Assembly: GCF_900094585.1 (NCBI RefSeq)
Contig: NZ_FMAG01000004.1
Coordinates: 682,001-746,000, forward strand
Direction: 5' to 3'
DNA length: 64,000 nucleotides
Source: Martinezella multihospitum
GTDB lineage: Bacteria > Pseudomonadota > Alphaproteobacteria > Rhizobiales > Rhizobiaceae
Below are positions 17,409 to 26,604 of this stretch, piece after piece (position 1 is the first letter of the stretch; every line of letters starts with the position of its first letter). The notes below the pieces were generated by a model. That model made no database searches. It worked only from the letters and a program-made list of their open reading frames with translations, and was not told the DNA's origin. Both the position numbers and the translations under genes were made by a program.

Positions 17409-18428
17409 ATGACGGTTCTCAAGAAAATACTGATGGTCGTCGGCCTGGGCGCCGCCGCACTCTTCACGGCTTCGACCATCGCATCGGCGCAGGAGACCGA
17501 CCAGGTCGGCCGCCAAGCCTATATTGACTCGATAAAGGGCAAGAAGGTCATTTTCGTGCCGATCTCTCAAGGCTTCGATCTTAACCAGGCCTGGGTCGCC
17601 GTCTGGCAACGGCATGCCGCCCGCTACGGCTTCAAGCTTGAAGTGCGCGACCCTAATGGCGATACCAATGCCGGCATTCGCGCCATGCAGGGCGCAATCG
17701 CCGAAAAGCCTGACCTGCTCATCGTTCAAAATCCCGATGTGCAGACCTATGCTCGCCTGCTCAAGCAGGCGCAACAAGCCGGCATCAAGGTGCTGCAGGT
17801 CAACATGCAATCGGCAACCCAGACCGACAGCTATGTCGGCAATGACTGGATCGAAATGGGTAAGCTGGAGATGACGGAGCTCGCCAAGGCCTGCACCGGT
17901 CCGAAGGCGCCGTCGCACAAGGTCGTCTGGCTCGCAGGCGTGCAGACCGGAGCCGCCAACATCTTCATGCGCACCGGCATCGATGAGATTTTGAAGCAAT
18001 ATCCCGAACTTCAACTCGTCTCCGACCAGCCGGCCGATTATTCCAGCGAAAAGGCCCGCCAGATCACGGAGACCGTCTTGCAGCAGCATCCAGACCTCTG
18101 CGGGATCATGGGAATCTGGGACAATGCAGAGGTCGGCGCCGGAGCTGCGGTCGCCGCAGCCGGCAAGCAGGACCAGGTGACGATCGTCACCAACGGCGCC
18201 GGCAGCGACACGGGTTGCCAAAGCATCAAGAACGGCCTCCTGGACGTGATCTACAATTTCAACGCGCCGATCCAGGGAGAAATCGCCGCGCAGCAGATTT
18301 CCGAGCTTCTGCAGCATCCCGATCGCCAGGCCGGCAGTGAAAAGACGATCTTCTTCGGACCGATAACCCGCGTCGACAAAGCCAACGCAAGCGGCCGAAA
18401 CTGCTGGAAGCTCGACGAGCTCAAGTAA
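17409..18428 (+). CDS. Periplasmic sugar-binding protein (type 1 PBP, RbsB-like)
   Basis: A 339-residue protein with a clear signal peptide (KKILMVVGLGAAALFTASTIASAQ) and the periplasmic-binding-protein type 1 fold. It contains GKKVIFVPISQGFDLNQAW, DPNGDTNAGIRAMQGAI, KPDLLIVQNPD and GIMGIWDNAEVGAGAAV. It delivers the ligand to the two permeases encoded around it. The sugar is not readable from the sequence. Confidence 0.9.
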   Translation: MTVLKKILMVVGLGAAALFTASTIASAQETDQVGRQAYIDSIKGKKVIFVPISQGFDLNQAWVAVWQRHAARYGFKLEVRDPNGDTNAGIRAMQGAIAEKPDLLIVQNPDVQTYARLLKQAQQAGIKVLQVNMQSATQTDSYVGNDWIEMGKLEMTELAKACTGPKAPSHKVVWLAGVQTGAANIFMRTGIDEILKQYPELQLVSDQPADYSSEKARQITETVLQQHPDLCGIMGIWDNAEVGAGAAVAAAGKQDQVTIVTNGAGSDTGCQSIKNGLLDVIYNFNAPIQGEIAAQQISELLQHPDRQAGSEKTIFFGPITRVDKANASGRNCWKLDELK

Positions 18429-18440
18429 CGGAACGAACAG

Positions 18441-20558
18441 ATGAGCATGGCTGAAAGCCTGATACGATTGCGCTATCGCGTCCTCCCCGACCATGTGGTC
18501 GGGGAAATCCTCGCGAAGAAATGGATCGACAGCGTCATTCCCTTTCTCGCGCTGATCCTGCTGTGTGCGATTTTCGGTTCGATCGTCCCAGGATTCTTCG
18601 ACGTTACGACGTTGACCAATCTCAGCGGCCAGACCGCTGAACTGGGCCTGATCGTGCTCGGGCTGACGATCGTCATGATATCGGGAGGTATCGATCTCTC
18701 GATCGGATCGACCTTCGCTCTCACTGTGCTCGCCACGCTTTACGGCATGAATGTCGGTCAATGGAGCTTCGGTGTCGGGCTCGCCGCCACCTTGGCCGTG
18801 GGCGCTGCCTGCGGGGCGATCAACGCCTTCATGGTGGGCATTCTGCGGATGCGCGCCTTCCTGACCACACTCGTTACACTAATCATCTTTCGTTCGACCT
18901 TCGAAATCATCTTCCCGCACGTATCGACGGCGCTAGTGACGAGTTCCCCGGATTCGCCGCTCTACGATTATCTAGGCCTCGGCCACATCGGCGGTATTCC
19001 CATATCCTTCGCCTTCTTTGTTGTCGTCGCGATCATCGTGCACATCGTGCTATCGCGCGGCCGCTACGGCTGGCGGCTATTCGCCGTCGGCGGCGCTCGC
19101 CGATCGGCCTACAATGCCGGCATCAACGTGCGTTTGACCGTGTTCAGCGCCTATGTGGTCTGTTCCGTGTTCGTCGCGCTCGCCGCCTTCCTGTTCTGCG
19201 CCCGCATCGGAAGCGCTGCCTCCGATGTTGGCTCCGGCCTCGAGCTCCAGGCGCTGACGGCCACCGTCCTCGGCGGCATTTCTCTCGGCGGCGGCCGCGG
19301 CTCGGTGGCGAAGGCACTGATGGGGGTCGTTTTCGTCCTTGTCCTTTCCAACAGCCTGCTGACGCTTGCCGTACCCGGCCCGGTCAATGACCTGACCCTG
19401 GGCTTCGTACTGCTTGCCTCGGTCTTCCTCGATGTCCGGTGGGTCAAAAATCGCCATAAGATCCTGCGCAGCGTTTATATCTCGCCCACCTTTGCCAAGA
19501 TGCCGGAGGCGATTTCGACCGCCGTTGGCATGCCGATGGCAGTCAATGATCGCCTGAAGGATGTCGGCGTGATCGGACTAGGCATCCTTGACGGCGCCGA
19601 GGACGTGATCTTCGACCGGGAAGACCGGCTCTATACCGGAAGCCGGCAAGGCGAGATTCTGCGCTTCTATCCGCCCGACTATACCCGCCGCGAAGTCTTT
19701 GCCCATATCGGCGGCGCACCGCTTGGCATGGCCTTCGATCGGCAGGGCAATCTCGTCGTCTGCGTCGCCGGCATGGGCCTTTACCAGGTGTCGCCGGCGG
19801 GTGAAGCAAAGCTTCTCACCGCCGAGACAAATCGTAGCCTGACATCGGTCGTCGACGACAGCACGATGAAGCTCGCCGACGATTGCGACATCCTTCCCGA
19901 TGGGCGGATCGTGTTTTCCGAAGCGACCGTACGCTTTGAAATGCACGACTGGTATGCCGATGCGCTTGAAAGCCGCGGCAACGGCCGCATCATCGTTCAT
20001 GACCCGGCAAGCGGCGTTACCGGGACGTTGATTTCCAACCTCGTATTCCCGAACGGCGTCTGCACGTCCTTTGACGGGCAATCGGTCCTTTTCGCCGAAA
20101 GCTGGGCGTGCCGGATCAACCGCTACTATTTTGCCGGACCCAAAGCCGGCAAGCTCGAACGGGTGATTGAAGGGCTGCCAGGCTATCCCGACAACATAAA
20201 CCGCGCGTCCGACGGCACCTATTGGCTGGCATTGATGGGTATGCGGACACCGGCACTCGACCTGTCACTGGAAATGCCCGGCTTTCGCCGGCGGATGGCA
20301 CGGCGCGTGTCCGAGGACGCCTGGCTGATGCCCAATCTCAACACCGGTTGCGTGCTGCGCTTTAGCGAAAAAGGCGAGATCCTCGAAAGCTTCTGGGATC
20401 AGACGGGCGAAAAGCATCCGATGATTACGTCAATGCGCGAGCATAAGGGCGTGCTTTATCTCTGCGGCATCTTCAATAACCGGATGGGCACGCTGCCGCT
20501 GCCGGGCGCCGACAAAACCTGGTTCAGTACCGATTCCTACTGGGGCAAACCGGCATGA
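18441..20558 (+). CDS. Fusion: RbsC-like sugar permease plus strictosidine-synthase/SMP-30-like beta-propeller
   Basis: A single 705-residue frame. Residues 1 to about 340 are a ribose-type permease (GLTIVMISGGIDLSIGSTFA, GGARRSAYNAGINVRLTV, TVLGGISLGGGRGSV). After a short basic linker (VRWVKNRHKILRS), residues about 365-705 form a six-bladed-propeller domain of the SMP-30/gluconolactonase/strictosidine-synthase type (GAEDVIFDREDRLYTG, PLGMAFDRQGNLVVC, FPNGVCTSFDGQSVLFAESW, YPDNINRASDGTYWLALMG). If the permease tail is cytoplasmic as in RbsC, the propeller is inside the cell and could hydrolyse a lactone or bind the incoming sugar. The frame is continuous, with no sign of a lost stop. Confidence 0.9.
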   Translation: MSMAESLIRLRYRVLPDHVVGEILAKKWIDSVIPFLALILLCAIFGSIVPGFFDVTTLTNLSGQTAELGLIVLGLTIVMISGGIDLSIGSTFALTVLATLYGMNVGQWSFGVGLAATLAVGAACGAINAFMVGILRMRAFLTTLVTLIIFRSTFEIIFPHVSTALVTSSPDSPLYDYLGLGHIGGIPISFAFFVVVAIIVHIVLSRGRYGWRLFAVGGARRSAYNAGINVRLTVFSAYVVCSVFVALAAFLFCARIGSAASDVGSGLELQALTATVLGGISLGGGRGSVAKALMGVVFVLVLSNSLLTLAVPGPVNDLTLGFVLLASVFLDVRWVKNRHKILRSVYISPTFAKMPEAISTAVGMPMAVNDRLKDVGVIGLGILDGAEDVIFDREDRLYTGSRQGEILRFYPPDYTRREVFAHIGGAPLGMAFDRQGNLVVCVAGMGLYQVSPAGEAKLLTAETNRSLTSVVDDSTMKLADDCDILPDGRIVFSEATVRFEMHDWYADALESRGNGRIIVHDPASGVTGTLISNLVFPNGVCTSFDGQSVLFAESWACRINRYYFAGPKAGKLERVIEGLPGYPDNINRASDGTYWLALMGMRTPALDLSLEMPGFRRRMARRVSEDAWLMPNLNTGCVLRFSEKGEILESFWDQTGEKHPMITSMREHKGVLYLCGIFNNRMGTLPLPGADKTWFSTDSYWGKPA

Positions 20559-21649
20559 AACCATTCGGAGAATTCCTCGATCGATTCCTGGGCCGCGGCG
20601 CCTGGGCCGTTACCGTCCCGACATTCGACGGGCCACTTTTGCCGAACCAGCGGCTGGAAGAGGCCGAGACGCTTGCGCTGCTCGAAGCCGCGGACAATTT
20701 GATATCGACGCCCAAGGGCATTCTCGCCTCAAGCGGTAGGCGCCTTCTGCGCATCCAGGCCGATGGTGGCATCGAGGAGGTTGCCAGCTTTCCCCAGGAT
20801 ATCACGGCGCTCGCCACGGCGCGCGGCATGACGGCGCTCGCACTCGACGGCGAAGGCATCGTTATCCGTGGCGGGGCCCACGATGGCGCAGCCTTCAAGA
20901 GCGCAGCCAATGTCAACCTCGGTTGCGTGACGGCGCTGACCTTCCTGAATAACGACACATTGCTCGTTGCCAACGGCTCGACAACATCTGGCGTCTGCGG
21001 CTGGCGACGTGATCTCATGCAAAAGGGTTGTTCCGGCAGCCTGCTGAAGATTGATCTCGCGGCGCGCAAGATCGAGCTCGTGAAATCAGATCTTGCCTGG
21101 CCGGCAGGCGTAGCAACAACCGGCTCCAACCGCATCTTCGTCAGCGAAGCATGGCGACATCGCGTCATATCGATCGATCTCGCTTCCGGACAGGTTGAAA
21201 ACGCGCTTGAACACCTGCCCGCCTATCCAGCGCGCATCGCCCCGGCCTTCGATGCAGGCTATTGGCTGACTTTCTATTCGACGCGCAACCAGCTGGTGGA
21301 ATTCATTTTACGCGAAGATCGCTATCGCGAACGCATGCTGGCGGAGGTTCCGGAGGCGTTTTGGGTGGCGCCGTCACTGAGTTCCTGGAGCTCTTACCAG
21401 GAGCCGATGCAGGGCAGCCAGCTCAAGCAGATGGGCGTCCTTAAACCCTATGCCGTGACCCGCTCCTACGGCCTTGTGGTCAATTGCGACTCGCAGATGC
21501 GGCCCTTGGCGAGCTTTCATTCGCGTGCCGACGGCAAGGCGCATGGAACTGTAGCGGCCTGCGAACATGGCGACGATCTGATCGTGGCTTCGCGCGGCGG
21601 CTCGAAGGTCCTCAGGCTCTCCGGGGCAGCGAACGGGCAGCGAGGCTGA
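20555..21649 (+). CDS. Strictosidine-synthase/SMP-30-like beta-propeller protein
   Basis: A 364-residue protein with no signal peptide or membrane segment. It shows the propeller pattern of its neighbour (DNLISTPKGILASSGRRLLRI, CVTALTFLNNDTLLVANGS, DLAWPAGVATTGSNRIFVSEAWRHRVI, LPAYPARIAPAFDAGYWLTFYS). It overlaps the fusion gene stop by 4 bp. The two propellers are therefore co-translated and may act on the same imported compound, as lactonase or as sensor. Catalytic assignments cannot be made by eye. Confidence 0.82.
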   Translation: MKPFGEFLDRFLGRGAWAVTVPTFDGPLLPNQRLEEAETLALLEAADNLISTPKGILASSGRRLLRIQADGGIEEVASFPQDITALATARGMTALALDGEGIVIRGGAHDGAAFKSAANVNLGCVTALTFLNNDTLLVANGSTTSGVCGWRRDLMQKGCSGSLLKIDLAARKIELVKSDLAWPAGVATTGSNRIFVSEAWRHRVISIDLASGQVENALEHLPAYPARIAPAFDAGYWLTFYSTRNQLVEFILREDRYRERMLAEVPEAFWVAPSLSSWSSYQEPMQGSQLKQMGVLKPYAVTRSYGLVVNCDSQMRPLASFHSRADGKAHGTVAACEHGDDLIVASRGGSKVLRLSGAANGQRG

Positions 21650-21650
21650 T

Positions 21651-23144
21651 ATGGGCAATATCATCGAATTCAGGAAAGCGACCAAGACCTTCGGCGGTAT
21701 AGCGGCCTTCCGCAATGTCGACTTCACGCTGGAGCCCGGTGAGATCCATGCGCTCCTTGGCGAAAACGGCGCGGGAAAGTCGACGCTGACCAAGGTGATG
21801 TCAGGGGTCTATCGCCTCAGCGAAGGTAAGCTCCTTTATGATGGCCGGGAGGTGGATTTCGGTTCGCCGTCGGAAGCCTTGAAGGCGGGCATCGCCATGG
21901 TGTTCCAGGAAACCAACCTGGTGCCGGCAATGACCGTAGCGCAAAACCTCTATCTGGGCGAGGAAAAGCTATTCAATCGTCTGCGCGGCCTCAATATCCA
22001 GGCCCGGCAGTTCCTCGTCGGCATGGGGTTTCAGGTCGATCCGACCGCACAGGTGGGCACGCTCGGCGCAGCTCACAAGCAGATGGTCGAAATCGCCCGC
22101 GCCGTGCATCACAAGGCGAAGGTCATTATTTTCGACGAGCCGACGGCGACACTGACACCTGAGGAAAAGCGCCATTTCTTCAATCTTGTCGGCCGGCTGG
22201 TCAAGGCCGGCGTGGCGATTGTCTTCATCACCCATGCGCTTGAGGAAGCACTGCAGGTCGCCAACCGCATCACGGTGATGCGCGACGGTGAAATCGTCGC
22301 CACCGGCAAGGCCGGAGACTTCAGCCGCAATTCCATCGTCCAGGCGATGGTCGGCCGCAACCTTTCCGAGACTCTGCACGGATCGGCAAAGCGCGTTCCG
22401 CGCAGCTATGGCGAGAAGGTCCTGTCGGTGGAAAACTTGTCCTGCGCCGGCCTGGTGCGGAACTCGTCCTTTTCCGTGTTTGCGGGCCAGGTGACAGGCA
22501 TGTTCGGGCTTGTCGGCGCCGGCCGAACCGAAATGGCCAAAGTGATCTCCGGCGTGATGAAGCGGAACCTGTTTCATGGCGGCGAAATCCGGCTCTTCGG
22601 CAAGTCGGTGCGCTATCGCGTCCCTCGGCCGGCCATGCTCGACGGGATCGTCTATGTTACCGAGGACCGCAAGCTCGATGGCTTCTTCGAGACGATGACC
22701 GGCGGCGAGAACCTGCAGATCGGCGAATTGTCCAATGGCGTCAACCCGTTCTCGATCGTTTCACTGGCGCGGGCCAAGGAGCTGGTCGCCGATTGGGGCA
22801 CACGCCTCCAGCTCAAGCAGATCAACGATCAGGCGCGGATGATCGAGCTATCGGGCGGCAATCAGCAAAAGGTGGTGATCGCCAAATCGCTGATCCAGAA
22901 ACCGAAACTGATCATTTTCGACGAGCCGACACGCGGTGTCGATGTCGGCGCCATCGTCGAGATTCATCAGCTGATCAGCGATCTTGCCGACAATGGCATG
23001 GCCGTCGTCGTCATTTCCTCCTACCTGCCGGAAATCATGGCCGTTTCCGACCGCATTCTCGTGGTCAAGCGCGGCCGCGTTGTCGAAGAAATGATGGCAT
23101 CGGATGCATCCGAAGAGAAAATCATGTTTGCAGCCGTTCATTGA
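21651..23144 (+). CDS. Sugar ABC transporter ATP-binding protein (RbsA/MglA type, two NBDs)
   Basis: A 497-residue tandem ATPase. The first domain has Walker A GENGAGKST and Walker B IIFDEPTATLTPEE; the second domain has a GLVGAGRTE degenerate Walker A, signature LSGGNQQK and Walker B IIFDEPTRGVDVG, the usual RbsA asymmetry. Last gene of the importer operon, starting 1 bp after the preceding stop, followed by a terminator-like hairpin. Confidence 0.93.
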   Translation: MGNIIEFRKATKTFGGIAAFRNVDFTLEPGEIHALLGENGAGKSTLTKVMSGVYRLSEGKLLYDGREVDFGSPSEALKAGIAMVFQETNLVPAMTVAQNLYLGEEKLFNRLRGLNIQARQFLVGMGFQVDPTAQVGTLGAAHKQMVEIARAVHHKAKVIIFDEPTATLTPEEKRHFFNLVGRLVKAGVAIVFITHALEEALQVANRITVMRDGEIVATGKAGDFSRNSIVQAMVGRNLSETLHGSAKRVPRSYGEKVLSVENLSCAGLVRNSSFSVFAGQVTGMFGLVGAGRTEMAKVISGVMKRNLFHGGEIRLFGKSVRYRVPRPAMLDGIVYVTEDRKLDGFFETMTGGENLQIGELSNGVNPFSIVSLARAKELVADWGTRLQLKQINDQARMIELSGGNQQKVVIAKSLIQKPKLIIFDEPTRGVDVGAIVEIHQLISDLADNGMAVVVISSYLPEIMAVSDRILVVKRGRVVEEMMASDASEEKIMFAAVH

Positions 23145-23172
23145 TCCCCTCCCAATTTAAGCTTCCCAGCAG

Positions 23173-23206
23173 GTCGCTTGCGCTGAGCATCGCAGGCGGC
23201 TTTTTT
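23173..23206 (+). terminator. Rho-independent terminator of the sugar importer operon
   Basis: A 10-bp stem (GTCGCTTGCG with CGCAGGCGGC, two G-U wobbles), an 8-nt loop and a run of six T residues, 29 bp after the ATPase stop. Confidence 0.65.
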
Positions 23207-23300
23207 CTGTGGCCGATCTTGTCATGATCGCATGGCGGAATATGCTCACACTCGGAGGAGTCGATCGGCATCGATCGGCGCAAGTGAGACCATAACAACC

Positions 23301-24197
23301 ATGCCGAATATCAATCTGAAATTGCTGCAAACCTTTCTTCTTGCAGCGGAATCCGGAAGCTTTCGCAAGGCTGCGGAAGAAAGCAACCGGTCACCCTCTG
23401 CGGTGAGCATGCAGATCAAGGACCTCGAGGAGCAGATCGGCATCAGCCTGTTCACACGGACGCCGCAGCGGGTCAACCTCACCAATGAGGGCCAGGCGCT
23501 GTTCGAGGAGATCGGGCGGGCCATGGCCGATGTGCAGGCAAGCCTGGACAAGCTGACAGAGCTGGCCGCCCGCCGCAAAGGGAAAATCCAGATCGCTTGC
23601 GCCCCGACCCTTGCTACCAGCCGGCTCGGCGACATCCTGTCGACCTTCAAGCTGCGCTATCCGCGCAGCGTGGTCGAAGTACAGGAAACTCCGCCACAGG
23701 CAGCGCTTGCCATGCTGCAGCAGCAAGAGGTCGAGTTCTACATCGGCCCGGAGGTGCCCAACCTCAACGACTTCCATTTCGAATCGATCATTGACGATCC
23801 GCTGGTCGCGTGCATTCCCGAAGAGCTATACACCGGTGAAAAGACGATCCGGCTGGACGCAATCACCCAGTTCCCGCTGATCATGCTCAATCGCAAGACC
23901 GCCGTTCGCGGCCTCGTCGATCGCCTGACGCGCGAGGAAGGCATCGAGCTCAATGTTCAATACGAAGTCGAAAGCGCGCAGACCGCCTTGGCCCTCGCCT
24001 CATCCGGACTTGGTGTATCGATCGTGCCGGGCATCGCGCTCGGTCGGAATGTCGACAGCCGCGTCCGCGTCGTGCCACTCGACAATCCCAACGCCCGGCG
24101 GGCTGTCGGCATCATCACAACCCGTGGCTACGTGCAGCAGCGCTATGCCGAGCAGCTTATCGCCCTCATCCGCACCAATCTGCGCGGCGAGGGCTGA
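23301..24197 (+). CDS. LysR-family transcriptional regulator
   Basis: A 298-residue protein with an N-terminal winged HTH (LKLLQTFLLAAESGSFRKAAEESNRSPSAVSMQIKDLEEQIG) and a two-lobe effector domain. The open frame begins at 23232, but ATG 23301 starts at the usual distance from the HTH. It lies between the sugar importer operon and the convergent aldehyde dehydrogenase, so it may regulate either. Confidence 0.9.
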   Translation: MPNINLKLLQTFLLAAESGSFRKAAEESNRSPSAVSMQIKDLEEQIGISLFTRTPQRVNLTNEGQALFEEIGRAMADVQASLDKLTELAARRKGKIQIACAPTLATSRLGDILSTFKLRYPRSVVEVQETPPQAALAMLQQQEVEFYIGPEVPNLNDFHFESIIDDPLVACIPEELYTGEKTIRLDAITQFPLIMLNRKTAVRGLVDRLTREEGIELNVQYEVESAQTALALASSGLGVSIVPGIALGRNVDSRVRVVPLDNPNARRAVGIITTRGYVQQRYAEQLIALIRTNLRGEG

Positions 24198-24203
24198 ACC
24201 GCT

Positions 24204-25700
24204 CTAGTCGGTTTGTATCCACACGGCCTTGGTTTCGAGATATTCGTGAAGGTGCTCTATCCCGCCTTCACGCCCGTAGCCAGACATCTTCATGCCACCG
24301 AAGGGCACCGCCGGGTCGAGCGCGTGATACATGTTGACCCAGACCGATCCCGCCTTGATGCGGCGCACCAACTTGTGAGCCATTCCAAGATTCTGGGTGA
24401 AGATGCCGGCCGCCAGCCCATAGGGCGATGCATTGGCGCGCTCGACCGCCTCCTCGATCGTGTCAAAGGGCATCGCTGAAATGACAGGCCCGAAGATCTC
24501 CTCGCGGGCGATCCTCATCTCGTCCTTGACATCGCCGAACACGGTCGGCGCGATGAAGTTTCCCTTATCGTAGAGAGCCCCCGAAAGGCGCGTGCCGCCC
24601 GCAACCAACGCGGCGCCTTCGCTCTGCCCGGATGCGATGAAGCTCTCGACGACCTGCGCCTGGCGGGCGGAAATCAGAGGCCCGATATCGGTATCGGCAT
24701 CGATCCCGTGGCCGATCCGCAGCGAACGGGCAAAATCGGCGACTTTGGTGACGAACTCATCGTGGATTTCGCGCGCCACGAACAAGCGCGAGCCGGCGAT
24801 GCAGATCTGCCCAGAATGCGCAAAGACCGCCATCGCGGCGACGGGCACGGCCCGGTCTATGTCCGCATCACGGCAGACAATCACCGGCGATTTGCCGCCG
24901 AGTTCTAGCGAGACCCGTTTCAAGTTGCCGACCGCGGCACGAGCAATCGATTGCCCGGTGGCAGTGGACCCCGTGAAGACGATCTTGTTGACGTCGGGAT
25001 GTTCGGCCAGCCGGGCGCCGGCGACCGAACCCTTGCCGGTCACGATGTTGACCACCCCGTCCGGCACGCCGGCTTCCTGCATGAGTTTGGCGATCAGCAG
25101 CGGGGTGAGCGGTGCATCCTCCGAAGGTTTCAGTACCACCGTACAGCCTGTTGCCAGCGCTGGAGCGATCTTCCAGATCGATGCTGCGGTAGGCGCGTTC
25201 CAGGGGATAATCGCACCGACGACCCCGATCGGCTCCCGACGGGTGAAGGTCACGATCTCGCCGGGAATTGAATTGTCGATCACCTCGCCATGAAGCGCGG
25301 TCGCCATGCCGGCATAAAACCGCAGCATGCCGATGACCCGCCGCTTATTGGCAAGCGTGCGCATGATCGGCATGCCCATGTTCAGCGTGTCGGAAACCGA
25401 AAGGCGCTCCCAGTTCTCCTCGAACAAGTCCGCGATTTTCAGCAGCAGCGTCTGGCGCTCATAGGGTGAGAACCGGGACCACGGCCCTTCGAGAGCCCGA
25501 CGCGCCGCGGCAACGGCGCGGTCGACATCGGCGGACGCGGCCAGCGGAACCGTTGCAAGGACCGCCCCTGTTGCCGGATTATAGCTCTCGCTGACTTCGC
25601 CGGATTGGGCGGCAACCCATTGGCCGCCGATGAACATCGGTCGGAAGCCGCCATCGTAAAGCTCAGCCGCCATCCGCTTGGCGTCGAAAGTCAATGTCAT
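24204..25700 (-). CDS. NAD(P)-dependent aldehyde dehydrogenase
   Basis: A 498-residue ALDH-superfamily enzyme with the catalytic Cys in HSGQICIAGSRLFV, general-base Glu in LELGGKSPV, the NAD-binding NAPTAAS..KPSEDAPLTPL region and TGSTATGQSI. The open frame reaches 25994, but ATG 25700 is preceded by a GGGAGG site and gives the normal ALDH length. Divergent from the SDR gene at 25848. It probably oxidises an aldehyde made from the compound imported by the neighbouring transporter; it belongs to the broad betaine/glycolaldehyde/aldose type. Confidence 0.92.
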   Translation of the reverse strand: MTLTFDAKRMAAELYDGGFRPMFIGGQWVAAQSGEVSESYNPATGAVLATVPLAASADVDRAVAAARRALEGPWSRFSPYERQTLLLKIADLFEENWERLSVSDTLNMGMPIMRTLANKRRVIGMLRFYAGMATALHGEVIDNSIPGEIVTFTRREPIGVVGAIIPWNAPTAASIWKIAPALATGCTVVLKPSEDAPLTPLLIAKLMQEAGVPDGVVNIVTGKGSVAGARLAEHPDVNKIVFTGSTATGQSIARAAVGNLKRVSLELGGKSPVIVCRDADIDRAVPVAAMAVFAHSGQICIAGSRLFVAREIHDEFVTKVADFARSLRIGHGIDADTDIGPLISARQAQVVESFIASGQSEGAALVAGGTRLSGALYDKGNFIAPTVFGDVKDEMRIAREEIFGPVISAMPFDTIEEAVERANASPYGLAAGIFTQNLGMAHKLVRRIKAGSVWVNMYHALDPAVPFGGMKMSGYGREGGIEHLHEYLETKAVWIQTD

Positions 25701-25847
25701 GGCGCAGCCTCCCAGTTTCATTCTGCAGTCGATATTCACTATCAGACCGCCACAACACAAATAAAGAAACCTAAAAAGGCGTTCAGATAATCGGACTGTG
25801 AAATCGCTCCGAGTTATCCGATGCTGGAACAAATGGAGGGCCTTGAT

Positions 25848-26594
25848 ATGCGTCTTATGGGTAAAGTGGCGATCGTCACCGGTGGCGGATCGGGTTTCGG
25901 AGAAGGAATCGTCCGGAAATTCGTCGAGGAAGGTGCGCGCATCGTGCTCGTCGACCGCGACCTCGCCGCCGCGGAACGGGTAGCGACGCAGCACGATGGA
26001 TCGGTGGCGCCGCTTGCCGGCGATGTCGCCACCCTCGACAGCCTCGCCGCCGCACGAGATCTAGCACTGACGCGGTTCGGCGGTCTGCACATTCTCGTCA
26101 ACAATGCTGGTATCGGGCAGCCACCGATGCCGATGGAGGATATGGACGAGGGCCTGTTCGAGCGCATCTTCAATGTCAACATCCGCTCGATCTACAATGG
26201 AGCGCGGGCGGTGCTGCCGCATTTCAAGGCCGAGCGGCAGGGCACGATTCTGAACATCGCCTCCACCGGCGGCGTCTCCCCTCGCCCCAATCTCACCTGG
26301 TACAATGCCTCGAAAGGCTGGGGCATCGCTGCCACCCGCGCCATGGCCGTGGAGCTTGCACCTTTTGGAATTCGCGTCAACGCGATCAATCCCGTCGCCG
26401 GCGATACGCCATTGCTCTCGACCTTCATCGGCTCCGACAGCGACGAAAGCCGGGCGCGGATTGTCGCCACCATTCCGATGGGGCGGCTTTCGACACCTGC
26501 GGACATGGGCAACGCCGCCGCTTTTCTCTGCTCGGACGAAGCGAGCATGATTACCGGTGTCGATCTGAATGTCGATGGCGGCAAGTGCATCTGA
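25848..26594 (+). CDS. Short-chain dehydrogenase/reductase (SDR)
   Basis: A 248-residue classical SDR with TGGGSGFGEG (NAD-binding), NNAG, catalytic Ser in NIASTGG and YNASK (Tyr-x3-Lys). ATG 25848 lies 8 nt after a GGAGGG site and is preferred over ATG 25821. It starts a plus-strand pair with the downstream isopropylmalate-type dehydrogenase and is divergent from the aldehyde dehydrogenase. Likely a sugar or polyol dehydrogenase; the substrate is unknown. Confidence 0.9.
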   Translation: MRLMGKVAIVTGGGSGFGEGIVRKFVEEGARIVLVDRDLAAAERVATQHDGSVAPLAGDVATLDSLAAARDLALTRFGGLHILVNNAGIGQPPMPMEDMDEGLFERIFNVNIRSIYNGARAVLPHFKAERQGTILNIASTGGVSPRPNLTWYNASKGWGIAATRAMAVELAPFGIRVNAINPVAGDTPLLSTFIGSDSDESRARIVATIPMGRLSTPADMGNAAAFLCSDEASMITGVDLNVDGGKCI

Positions 26595-26604
26595 AGAGGC
26601 CGCG

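Noticed and set aside
16716..18761. Very long (681-codon) open frame on the minus strand
   Set aside because: It is fully antisense to three well-supported genes (sugar permease, binding protein and fusion permease). Its sequence is rich in Asp/Arg/His/Gly with no recognisable domain, the usual result of codon bias in GC-rich genes.
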